Shown piece by piece: positions 8,377 to 19,842 of a stretch of DNA of 21,380 nucleotides. The position numbers and the translations under genes were made by a program. The notes under the pieces are model-generated. The model ran no database searches, was not told where the DNA came from, and saw only the letters and a list, made by a program, of their open reading frames with translations. Source of the stretch: Priapulus caudatus. Lineage: Eukaryota; Priapulida; Priapulimorpha; Priapulimorphida; Priapulidae. Numbering within the stretch: position 1 is the first letter of the stretch; every line of letters begins with the position of its first letter. The stretch is from positions 10,671 to 32,050 of the forward strand of contig NW_014579355.1 in assembly GCF_000485595.1 (NCBI RefSeq), read 5' to 3'.

Positions 8377-8646
8377 CACGGCATGACCCGACACGGCATG
8401 ACCCGCCACGGCATGACCTGCCACGACATGACCTGACACGACATGACTTGCCACGACATGACCTAATACGGCATGACCCGACACGACATGACCTGATATG
8501 GCATGACCTGCCACGACATGACCTGATACGGCATGACCGGACACGAAATGACATGACCTGCCACGGCATGACCTGATACGGCATGACCTGATACGGCATG
8601 ACCCGACACGGCATGACCTGATACGGCATGACCCGGCACGGCATGC
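8377..8646. repeat. 15-bp minisatellite, about 18 copies
   Basis: Unit CACGGCATGACCTGA with C/T and G/A variants; one unit has a 5-bp insertion (near 8545-8560). Because 15 is a multiple of three, two minus-strand frames stay open (over 110 codons, Cys-Arg-Ser-type repeats). These are artefacts. Confidence 0.95.
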
Positions 8647-8767
8647 GAAAAGCAGCACAGATGGGGAATACCACGTTATTTTCATGCCACGTGTGTTTCA
8701 CACTAGCCCTGCAACGCCACGTGTAAATTAAGCAGCCCCTGTCGTGAATAATAGTACCTCACGTCGT

Positions 8768-8905
8768 CGCAACTTGTTACATACTGCTGCAAGCCATTTG
8801 TTATTATTGCAACTTGTACATCACTGCTGTTGCCTGCTGCAAATTGTTGCAAGCTGTTTCATACTGTTGCAAATTGTTGCATATCGTTGCTTATTGCTGT
8901 ATCAG
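8768..8905. repeat. Degenerate TGCTGCAAATTGT-type repeat
   Basis: Repeated TGCAA(A/C)TTGT and ACTGTTGCAAATTGTTGC strings of irregular spacing; old, diverged tandem repeat. Confidence 0.65.
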
Positions 8906-8999
8906 ACTGACATCACCTCTAGTAATAGTGTGATATCAAACCCTCAGCTATTAGGGGATAGCAGGGCAAGCATTTCCAGAATAATCATTACTACATGAT

Positions 9000-9300
9000 G
9001 AGTATGACATGCACGTGTTGTCAGTGTGACATTGGATGTGACATTAGTGTGACAACTGAATAACACCCGCGTTACATCGACCTTGTGACATCTGTGTAAC
9101 AGTGATGTGACAGCAATGTTTCCTCTATGCAACATCTGTTTGACAGTGATGTTACATTGATGTGACATCTGTGTTTCAGCAATGTTACACTGATGTGATG
9201 TGATCTATACGACGTCTGCATGGCATCTATGTGACATCTGTTTGACAGCAGTATGTGACAGCAGTGTGATGGCGTCATCTGTCACCAGAATGACATCTAA
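9000..9300. repeat. Degenerate TGTGACATCTGTTTGACAG minisatellite
   Basis: Many copies of TGTGACATCTG, TTTGACAGCAGT and GTGATGT(G/T)ACA, unit roughly 10-20 bp. It lies directly 3' (sense) of the last kinectin-like exon found. Frames on the minus strand are repeat artefacts. Confidence 0.85.
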
Positions 9301-9349
9301 GTGACAGCGACGGCGGCGTGTGATGACGGCGGAGGCGGTGACGACTTAC

Positions 9350-9427
9350 CAGTTGTGCTGTGAGATGTTTGTTTGTCATGATCTCCTGCTCCAGCTGTTT
9401 CTCCTGTTCAGCCACCTTCAGCTTCAA
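9350..9427 (-). CDS. KTN1/RRBP1: KTN1/RRBP1-like exon k (26 codons), last exon found
   Basis: Acceptor TTTACAG, donor CTG|GTAAGT, phase 0 both sides. It encodes LKLKVAEQEKQLEQEIMT and ends NKHLTAQL, a coiled coil beyond the point where vertebrate proteins stop. A strong donor follows, so at least one more exon must exist downstream. I found no convincing exon with a stop between 1 and 9343. Confidence 0.87.
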
Positions 9428-9486
9428 CTGTAAACAACAAACAACAACAACGTCAACGTCAGATGATCCAATACACACTGCCAGAC

Positions 9487-9521
<35 letters not shown>

Positions 9522-11276
9522 CAATTATATATATAATCACATCACCTCTAACGAACAAGACATGTTCCAGTAGTGACTAAGCATGCTCGCTTACATAGGT
9601 CTTCCTTGTTTTTAATGGCGGCCACGACGAGCGCTACTTACGCTGTCAATGTCGCCTCCGGCGCTGGCGACCCCGTTCGACTGTTGCAGCTGCGCCTGCA
9701 GGCGGCGCACGTGCTCCTGCTCGTGTCGCAGCGCGTCCTGACCAGTCTTCACGATGCCCGTCAGCTTGATGACCTGCTGAGCGAGCTGCTTGTTGCCCTG
9801 GAACTCCTCATCCACCTTCAACCGCAGGACGGTCACCTCCTGATGGAGAGAGAGAGAGAGAGAGAGACGAGCGAACGCGCGTTAGTGTCGCAAGGCGTTA
9901 CGATAAAATTACCATGAGTTCATTAAATAAATGTATAATGTAATGGGATTTTTAAATTTCGATTTTAAATTAAATTGAAAAAATTTAATAATTACATTAC
10001 ACGCGTTGCACATGGGTGAAGTGGTTGCGTGGCTGCATAAAACATCCAAAAATATATAAAAACATAAAATACGGAAACTAAACTATACGATCCTAAAACA
10101 AAAACCCCCTCGTTAACTCCCGTCAGATCTGGGGCGGGGAATGTGACCTAGTGGCGCCTCCTACCTGCTGTAGCTCGTCTGTCTTGCCTAGTGTCTGCTG
10201 AGCGTCGTGCAGCTCTGTCGTCTTGCTCTCCAAGTCTGTCTGCCGCTCAGACAGCCGCGCGTTCGACTGCAATTCAATCATACGCTACTGAGCATACAGC
10301 AAGATTTTCTACGAAAACATGCGATCATTCACCACCAAAATACGCGATCGTTTAGTACTATAACACGTGATTGTCTACTACTGAAACACGCAATCATATA
10401 CTACTAAATTACACAATGATTTACTACTAAAGCACGCAGTCATTTATTATTAAAACCCGAGATGATTAGCTACTAAAGTATGCAATTAGTTCACATTAAA
10501 AAAGCGATTATTTATTATTAAAACACTCGATCGATCGTTCACTAAGCAATAATACTTTCTTAATAATACTAGCCCTATTTTCGAGCTAATGTTGACATGT
10601 GATGTCATCTACCGGCTCACAGCAGTAACATAGACCGTTAAAGTAAAAGATATGCTACAATAGTACGGTATACAGAGAGTGCATTATAGGATATCTAAAG
10701 CTGAAGCTGCGAAACTTGTCACGCACACTTACCTCTCTCAGCTGTTCCTTGAGATGTTCACGGTCTATCTCTTCAGCTTTAAGTTTCACCTGTAGCACCT
10801 TCAACTTCTCCTGTAGCTGAACACAGAATCAAAATACACCTTATAAGTCAGTTATGTATAAATATGTAAATATGTGTAGGGAGAGAAAGTGACAGAGATT
10901 GAGAGGGAGAACAGAATGTGGGGGAGGGATGGAGGGAGGAAGCGAGAGAGCGAGCAAGGGAGGGAAAAAGACAACATATTGTATATTTCTCAAACAAACT
11001 TCAGTTGTTTAATTCTCGCCCATCTAGACCAGCCGTGGACAACTTCTCAAGACAAGGTAAAACAAAAGGACAAGTCATTATATATACAGAGAAAAGAGAA
11101 CGATCGTACCTCAATGACTCCCTCAGCCGCAGTTTTCACTTCCTCCAACTTTCCCTGAAGTAGGTGCTTCTCTCTCCTCTCCTGCACAACGGGGTACATT
11201 TCGATTATCACCATGTACTTACTATCCTCGCATACATGCATAATGTAACATATTTCATACATGCATACATATATAC

Positions 11277-11308
<32 letters not shown>

Positions 11309-13187
11309 GTGATATGCACGCGGGTAATTTATAACTATAATTAGCGCGAATAGTGATACGACTAATAGGGCAGATCCTATTGAGATTATGTCGGTGTCAA
11401 GGTCATAGAAAACTCTATGTCACTTGTCCCTCGAAAAAAATGTTGCGGCAGATAAAAAGACATGACAAGTATTCATTCCATTCACACAGTTCGTGAATGC
11501 TCAATGTCCAAAGCTGGAGAATTTGATTAATCGATTTTATACAGGGTGTTGGGGCATTAACAAGGCATCTTCAGCATTTACTATCAGTGTCAGTTACACA
11601 GCGAAACCACCTCTATAGAAACCACACCTGTGCAAAACGGAAACTTTTGGCATTTCCCTTAGTGACCCTTGTATAGAGGTATTATTCTATTTGTTTGAGT
11701 AAGGCATACCTGGCCCAAGTCGGCTTCTACGGAATCCAGTTTCTCCTTCCATTTCTTCTCCTCTGCTTCCACGCTGGACTGTAACTCCGTTAGCATTGCC
11801 TCCTGTTAACAAACACAAAGCACACAGATGGCAATGCTTGCCTTTCACCTTCATTTCGCACGCATCTCTACATATATTCTATGCTGACGCTGCATACAAA
11901 AGAAGCTTGACAAAAAATAGATGTGTTTATTAAGATATAGCCTTCCATTTCTGGTGTAATTATTACTAACACGATACAAAACTGCGACCGCGATGTGGGA
12001 ACGTAAGACGACTCAAATATTTAATCCAAGCTACACGATGAGCAAGATTCTTGAGCGAATTCTTGTTAAAAGCTCTTCTTCCTCTTCCATGCTGAAAGAA
12101 CCCAATTAGCACACGCATGTTTGTTAAACATCCTAGAGATGCAGACACTCTTAACATGAATGCAACATAGATGAAATTATCTCTTTATTGTACTCCACTA
12201 ATAAGTTTAGTGGTCAGACAGAAAAATGCGAAATTTAAATAAAACAGAGCCAAGTCAGTGTCTTCCTCAAAGAATAACCACATGCCATCTCAACAGACCA
12301 GTAGCAGGGTAAACACAGGTGGCACGTTCTGTAATACGGCATTCTGCCTAAAGAAACGCATGCTGCAAGCAAACAATTGTAATCTCACTCTACAAAATTT
12401 TCTGCAATATACGAATATTGAAGATGGATTTTAGAAACGACAACAACAAAATAGCGGATGGCCTGGAAACGTCTCCACTACGACGTGGGGATAGAGAGGA
12501 TCAGAGAGACGTCGGTCGCGTGCAAGCAAGGCCAGGAGCAGCATCAACATCAACATCAACAACATACCACATAGACCGTACGCCCTCCCCTGCAAACACG
12601 TATCTTTTGGTCTAATATACGAAACATGCACACTATGATCCATACGCTCTCCCCATTATAGTTCTCTCTTTCAGTCTAACACACGAAACAGACATATGTC
12701 CACTCCCCCCTTTTACGCTTCTCTCTTTCGGTCTAACGTACGACACATGCCTACAGCGAGAGCAATGAGTGCAACAGAAAGTGACAGGATTCCACTATAA
12801 CTGCTATATCCACTATAACTGCTATATCCACTATATATACTAATGCCACGTAATACACAATAGGGCCGCACACCTACGCAACAACATGACACATTTCAAT
12901 CCCCTACTAACGCACCGGCACCACAAAAATGCGAAAGGAACACCGCGTACATGCAAGTCCGTGGAAGCAGCGGACACCGGAAAGCAGTCGTTGCCGCAGT
13001 GACCACTCTCCCTCCCACGGAATAACATGCAAAGCCACGCGTGAGAGATATATATGCCATGGTTGGTCCGACACCCTCTCTCCAGGGCAACAACAAGCAA
13101 AGCCACGCATAAGAGAGATAAGCAAGGGTTGGTTCACCATACTACCTCCAGGGGGGAAAAACATGCAAAGCCACGTGCGCAACATCA

Positions 13188-13229
<42 letters not shown>

Positions 13230-16200
13230 GATGCGATATGCCCGAGGAGGGGGCGGGGTAGCTGGCGGGCGGGCGCCTGGAGGGGGTACTTACTGTGTCA
13301 GACAGCACAGTCTTGTAGTGCTGAACACGACCCTCTATCTTCTCTGATCGTGCCAGCGCGTTGCTAAGCTCCCGTTTTAGCACCTCCTCCTGGAATAGAA
13401 GTGCGTTGTAACGCGCGCGGTGAGGGGCCAGGAACCCCCAGCTAGCAACCCTCTCCGATCGTCCCCTGCCCACTAATTTATAAACTAACGTATTTTTTAA
13501 CGTCTTCTTACTGTCCTGTGCTAGGCTCTGTGTCACACTAGGATGTCCATGCCTACTGTTGCTACAGGACTGACTATGCTCTGTAGTACAGTATACTGTG
13601 CTCAGTACACCAGTATTGCTGTACTAGGTGGTAACAGTAGGCAAGTACTGCGTACGTGCGCACTGCGCCTCTTCAAGATTGCCCAACTATGGGCAATATA
13701 TACCACACGAACACCGCTCGTTTTACGTTTCATGTGAGTCCCCCGCAAGTCAGGCAAGTAAGGGCGTGCATCTTTTGCCATTGCAACGAAAACCCTCGAT
13801 TTCACTAACACGCCTGTGTGAGTACTACGACAAGTCCCGACCTCCTCGACCACACCCGTGACCCTCACGTGACCTCTGTCGAACCCACGCCTGCATGCCT
13901 GTCGCCGGTGCCGCGCCAGGGGAAGCTCAATGATTCCTCCGTGAGGTGTTGTGAGGCAGCCCGCAACTGACCGATCGACGGGGATCGACAGGCCGAGCCA
14001 AGTAGCATGTTAGTTGCCATGCTGGGGAGGGTCACAGGGTCATGAAGCACAGACACGACAGGAATCCCCCCCGAAATCTGACGTGGATGAAAGGAAGTGA
14101 GAAGAAAAGCAGCGGCAGGGGGTAGCATTGTGAGGACGGAGAGGGTATATAGAGAAAGCGAGGGAACGGGTGGCAACACGAAAGGTCAAAGCTCAGGGAT
14201 CAGAGGTTAATGGTCAGTGTTCAAAGGGTAAAGGTCACAGCTCAGGGATCAAAGGTTAAAGGTCAGTGCTCAAATGTCAAAACTCAGTGCTCAAAGGTCA
14301 CAGCTCAGGGATCACAGGTTAAAGGTCAGTGCTCAAATCTCAGAGGATTCGATATAAGACACCAACACTCAGTGCTCAAAGGTCACAGCTCAGGGATCAC
14401 AAGTTAAAGGTCAGTGCTCAAATCTTAGAAGATTCGATATAAAACACCAACAGGTATAATAACAGGAATGATGAAAACATAAATAATGTCAAAGAAGCAC
14501 GCACAACAGTTACACTCTCTCACACCAACACAACTGAAAAATGTTTTCATAGAACTATACAAAAATTTTCTGAACAGTACCTTTAGGTTGTCGTGACTAT
14601 CTGCTTTCAACCTCTCCAATGCTTCACACGCTTGAGTCTCGAATTCAGACAAGAATATTGACTGATCCTGAAAAAAAACACCATCAGCCTTATTTAAATA
14701 TGCTAAATATCTGATCACGAATATTACGACATTTCTCATGTACAGACAAAAATCACATGTATGTTATGATTACTACAATCCAATCAAAACTGCTCACTAA
14801 GAGGAAATCTCCACGTAATTTACACTCTATATCCTATAGCATAGCAACATCTATGTAACATTGTTAATAATACGTAAATTAACATTACAGTTAACAACGA
14901 TTAAATTAACATACTGTATAAATATACTGTAACATTCTGGTGGGCAACCCGTGAAAACGTTGTCGGTAAAAACTTCAAAATAATCATCATAGCTATTATC
15001 ACACAATAACATATTATATCATCACATTGCAGTCAAGTTGGAACCAACCCTATTCCCATAAGTAACCAACAGAAGCAATTTAGACGTAATACATCGCAGG
15101 CATTGTACCAAGTAGAACACGATGCGTCATCGTCACCTGACATTTATCACCCGCATGCACATGGGCAAGATGCCCCACCATACGCCCACTCGTACGCCGT
15201 CAAACCAGATTGCATTTCAAACAAGTGCCCACGATCAGGTCACGATCAGTCACGATCAGGTCACGATCAGGTCACGATCAGTCACGATCAGTCACGATCA
15301 GGCGACATCAGGTCACGATCAGGTCACTGATCAGTCACGATCGGGATAGTCACGCAGGCGACATCAGGTCACGATCAGGCGACGATCAGGTCACGATCAG
15401 TCACGATCAGGCGACATCAGGTCACGATCAGGCGACATCAGGTCACGATCAGTCACGATCAGGCGACATCAGGAGTAGGTGCCGTGTGAGTTTCAACCAC
15501 CTCGCGGACTATCCAAGGAGGGCGGAATGAGCAATGCTGCCTTGCGCGCTAAACACCACGACAGCCCCCCTTCATCCCCGAGTCTCTCCCAGTTCTTCCC
15601 ATACGTGCACAACCCCCCTTCCCCCCGGAGTCTCTCCCAGTTCTTTCCCATACATGCACAACCCCCCTTCCCCGGAGTCTCTCTCCAGTTCTTCCCATAC
15701 GTGCACAGCCCCTTCCCCCGCTGAGTCTCTCCTAGTTTCTTCCCATACATGCACAGCCCCCCTTCCCCGGGAGTCTCTCCCAGTTCTTTCCCATTACGTG
15801 CCACAGCCTTCCCCCGGAGTCTCTCCCAGTTCTTCCCATACGTGCACAGCCCCCTTCCCCCGGAGTCTCTCCCAGTTCTTCCCATACGTGCACAGCCCCC
15901 CATCCCCCGGAGTCTCTCCCAGTTCTTCCCATACGTGCACAACCCCCCTTCCCCCAGAGTATCTCCCAGTTCTTCCCATACATGCACAGCCCCCCTTCCC
16001 CCCGGAGTCTCTCCCAGTTCTTCCCATACGTGCACAGCCCCCCTTCCCCCAGTCTCTCCCAGTTCTTCCCATACATGCACAGCCCCCTTCCCCCCGGAGT
16101 CTCTCCCAGTTCTTCCCATATATGCACAGCCCCCCTTCCCCCCGGAGTCTCTCCCAGTTCTTCCCATACGTGCACAGCCCCCCTTCTCCCCTCGAGTCTC

Positions 16201-18935
16201 TCCCATATTTTCCTCTACATGCACGGAGACAAAAGCCCTCCTTGTCGTGTCGGTGCACTCACCCTGCGACCGTGGGGTCGCAACGAGGCTAGATTCATCC
16301 AGCTGTAGTCCCACATTGTGCTCTACACAAACACACACGTAGATATATAGAGAGAAAGAGAGATCTCACATCATGAAACAACACCGTGTTGGACACACTC
16401 TAACTTCCAGTATCAGGGTTCTTCCCTCTTCGTCATGACCTTCCCCATCAAACATGAGCTTCTCTAATTACAGAGTACACTAAAGCAGGCTTCTCTAGTT
16501 ACAGAGTACACTAAAGCAGGCTTCTCTAGTTACAGAGTACACTAAAGCAGGCTTCTTCCTAGGACTTTAAAGCATGTCGGGTCTGATATGCCTTAAAAGT
16601 TGAGGCTAATTTGCGACATCCCATAAATCCTCAGACACGCCTTAATTTTCATCTGTGTTTACTTTTGCAAATCCCATCATAATCATGCTGTGTTTTCACA
16701 GCTTGATGTATACCTTCCCGAACTGATCGAGTTTACCTGTGTATCGGGGTGGCTTATGACACAGTTAAATGTATCCAATCAGTACAACCCCTTCCAGTCC
16801 CTCCTCATCCGTCCATAAACCAAATGCCTCCGCCATGAAATTCGTGTAACGATGTTGTTTGGGTAACTACCTATGTTGGAGGGTCTAATTTTCCCTCTCG
16901 TTCCATTCTTGGAGCATATAGGGGACCTTGACAACCATGTTGCTTTCAGCTCCATAGCTTGACCCAGCAAATCTAATTGCTTATACACAGGTTAGTTCGT
17001 TAGCCATATCCCGACGCTCCTAAGTACTAACCAGTTTCTATGGCAGGTATACAGAGCTAATCATAACACGCAGGACATGAAGGACTTTTTAATTTGCCCA
17101 GAAAGAGCACAACAGCAAACGACCAAGGTGGGACTTGAACCCCAGACCCCGGCTCCTTCGGGCTTTAGCTCAAAGCTCTAACAGTATCCCAGCAAGTTTC
17201 CACTGCTTCTTAGCACGTTTTACATTGTTTAATTACAGCACTGCTTCGGCCCATCTTTAGAAACGTCGTGATAGGTTACGACTATCACCAGTGTAAAACA
17301 TTTAACATGACACTCAGCTCCAAAAGTCACACTTAACTTTAGTGTCATTGACTGACTGTGACTTCTGAGACTTGTGACTGCCCCAGGACTGAATTGCGAG
17401 GTCATAACCCCATCTGAGAGCGTGACCTTTTCTTCGAAAGCTTGTGACCTCACTGCGAGGTCATGACCTCATTTCGAGGTCACGACTTTGTCGAGAGGTC
17501 GCGCGGACACTTACGTCTGTGTCGGCTATGGAAATGTCGGGGAAAACTCTGCAGAGAAGTGTGCGTGTGTCCTCTCGCTGCTGAGAGAGGGCCCTGGCGA
17601 GAAGCTGCTCCCTCTCCTCCTGATGCTCACTGAGTGCCTTCTCCATCAACTCCTACAAATGTACACGCACGCATGCGCATGATCAGCAACACGGGTAATG
17701 GAAAAATGCAGTAAACAGGGAATTTTTTTCCGCCCTACTAAGTACAATATCAGCACTGTGAAGTTGCTAGAAGAGATGAGAATTCGCAGGTAGTTTTCTG
17801 AACGACTTTGGACACGAGAAGCACCCCTACGTAATTCCTTACCCAAACGTCAGATTGTACATCACCCAGCATCTAGGATCAGGACCTTAACTACAGTGCT
17901 ACTAGTTAATTATTATGTAATTATTATTCTCTGATGGCAATATGTTCGTAACGCGTCACTGAAATGACCAAGAATCCTGAGGATTTCATTAATTGTCCGC
18001 GCACGTTTGAACATGGCTGTAGCTTTTAAGAAATGTACACGAAACCTGACTATCTTGCACTACATACATGTAAGGTCTGGTTAATGCATTAAGTGATACT
18101 ACGATCAGAGGGTTATATAGTGTTTAGTTCAGGAAACACAATTATTCAGAGAGATTCAAAAGACAGTTAGTACATTAGTTTTGAACAGAAGAGCTTAATA
18201 AATTACAGAAAGGTGCATGAAATGTTCTGCCAAGTTGTAGAACTAGTACATAGTTTTAGTTCTTGTTAGTACTAGAAGAAATGTGTACACATCGTTCCCA
18301 GTCATTCACGTGTACTGACTTGATGGCACAATGGGTAACATTGATCAATGAACAGCTGACATGAAGGACTAGATATCAGCCTATGTAACTACACAGTTCC
18401 CAGGACGCCTAGGATTTTATCTATTGATGCCATGACCGTGTTTACGTTCAGACGTATTTGAAAAATGCTCTCGAAATCAGATTTCGAATGTGTCTCGGAT
18501 TGCCAAAAACCACCATGAGACATCATAGAGGTATCACCTCCGATCTGCTCGCTACGTACACGCAGTAGCCTCCAAGGCACAAACACGGTCAACGGTTCCC
18601 TCAGCAATTGAGCTATCGTTTTAAGCGATATGATTCCGTCACGGCGCACCCCTAGGATTGCTGGGCTGGGTCTAGCTCACGTGGTCTGCCCGTGGTTTCA
18701 CACGCTCGTGTGTGCCAAAACGTCGGCGTTCACACATTTAAAGTGTAGTAGCGCGATGCAGATTGCCTACAACTGCCCGTCGATCACGCTGACCGGATAG
18801 GCCTCCTGTGAGGCAGCCTGCCCATGCGCGCGCACGAAAGAGGGAGAGAAAGAGAGAGATCAGAGCAGAAGAGAGAGAGGAGAGACGAGAGAGAGAAGAG
18901 AGGAGAGAGTGGAGCAGAGACGGAGAGAGAGAGAT

Positions 18936-18977
<42 letters not shown>

Positions 18978-19011
18978 GAGAGAGAGAGAGGAGAGAGTCC
19001 CTAATATTTCA

Positions 19012-19080
<69 letters not shown>

Positions 19081-19797
19081 CAGTGTGTGTGAGATAGAGA
19101 AGCCGTACTTTCTCGGACTTGACGGCGGCAGCGACGCGCTCGCTCGCGGCCCGCTCCGTCGCCGTGATCGCCTCCATCGCCTTCCAGTTGCGCTCCCGCA
19201 GCGTCTGCAAAGGTGCAACCACGCCCGCGATGTGACAACTCCGCATACTGACTGTCACCGTGGCTGGGGCGGGGCAGGGGCGGTGCAAGGACGAGGCAGA
19301 GCGGAGCATGGCAGAATAGGGCAACACAGAGCAAGGCTGGGGGGGGTCGGGAAGCAAACTTTCTGCCCTTCACAAACCTGTGCAGGGAGGGGCAAGGCGG
19401 GGTCAGGACGTGGCAGGGTGGAGCATGGCAGCACAGGGCGTGGTAGGGTACAAACTCTCCGCCCTTCACGACCCCCCGTCTCGTCCGCGGCTATCGCGTG
19501 TACGACTCGCCCAATTCCGAAAATCCGACTTTACTTCTCACTTGTCGGCATCATCGAAGTTCGAGAGGTGCTCTGTGCAGCATGCGGCGCATGAAGCTGA
19601 GCGTAACGTGCAAAACATGCAGCGCTAACTTCGTGGTGACGAGAAAGCGAGTCGAGTGCCGCATCCGCTCCTTCAACCCCGGGGCAACGAGCGCAAACTG
19701 ATTTACCATGCAAGTGATACGGGAATGACAGAATGAAACCCACTAAGTGTGGTAGTGACACCCGCACAGGGGCAGTGACGATGAATACTAGAGTCCG

Positions 19798-19842
<45 letters not shown>

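Noticed and set aside
8377-9300. CRISPR-like array
   Set aside because: Repeats are directly adjacent without unique spacers, the DNA is eukaryotic, and there are no cas genes.
12907-13536. 209-codon minus-strand open frame
   Set aside because: Only the 13294-13389 portion matches the family; the rest is intron read-through, including (CT)n-encoded Leu-Ser runs and a 66-bp minisatellite.
13865-14179. 104-codon minus-strand frame in intron d-e
   Set aside because: No recognised domain, no fitting splice sites, low-complexity hydrophobic start; probably chance.
15493-16338. Open frames of up to 281 codons on minus and 252 on plus, with Gly-Lys-Asn-Trp-Glu-Arg-Leu repeats
   Set aside because: Both strands and several frames are open at once because the 47-bp repeat lacks stops; unit length is not a multiple of three and the frame drifts between units. 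It lies within an intron of the kinectin-like gene.
16370-16480. Minus-strand frame KLMFDGEGHDEEGRTLILEV as an extra exon of the kinectin-like gene
   Set aside because: The nearest acceptor gives the wrong phase for a gene whose introns are all phase 0, the donor is poor, and it is not coiled coil.
17128-17192. Functional tRNA gene
   Set aside because: B box is good but the acceptor stem does not pair and the A box is incomplete; better explained as a SINE fragment.
18738-19594. Frames of 190-240 codons with Ser-Leu or Arg-Glu runs
   Set aside because: They translate the (GA)n/(CT)n tract; only 19109-19204 is a real exon.
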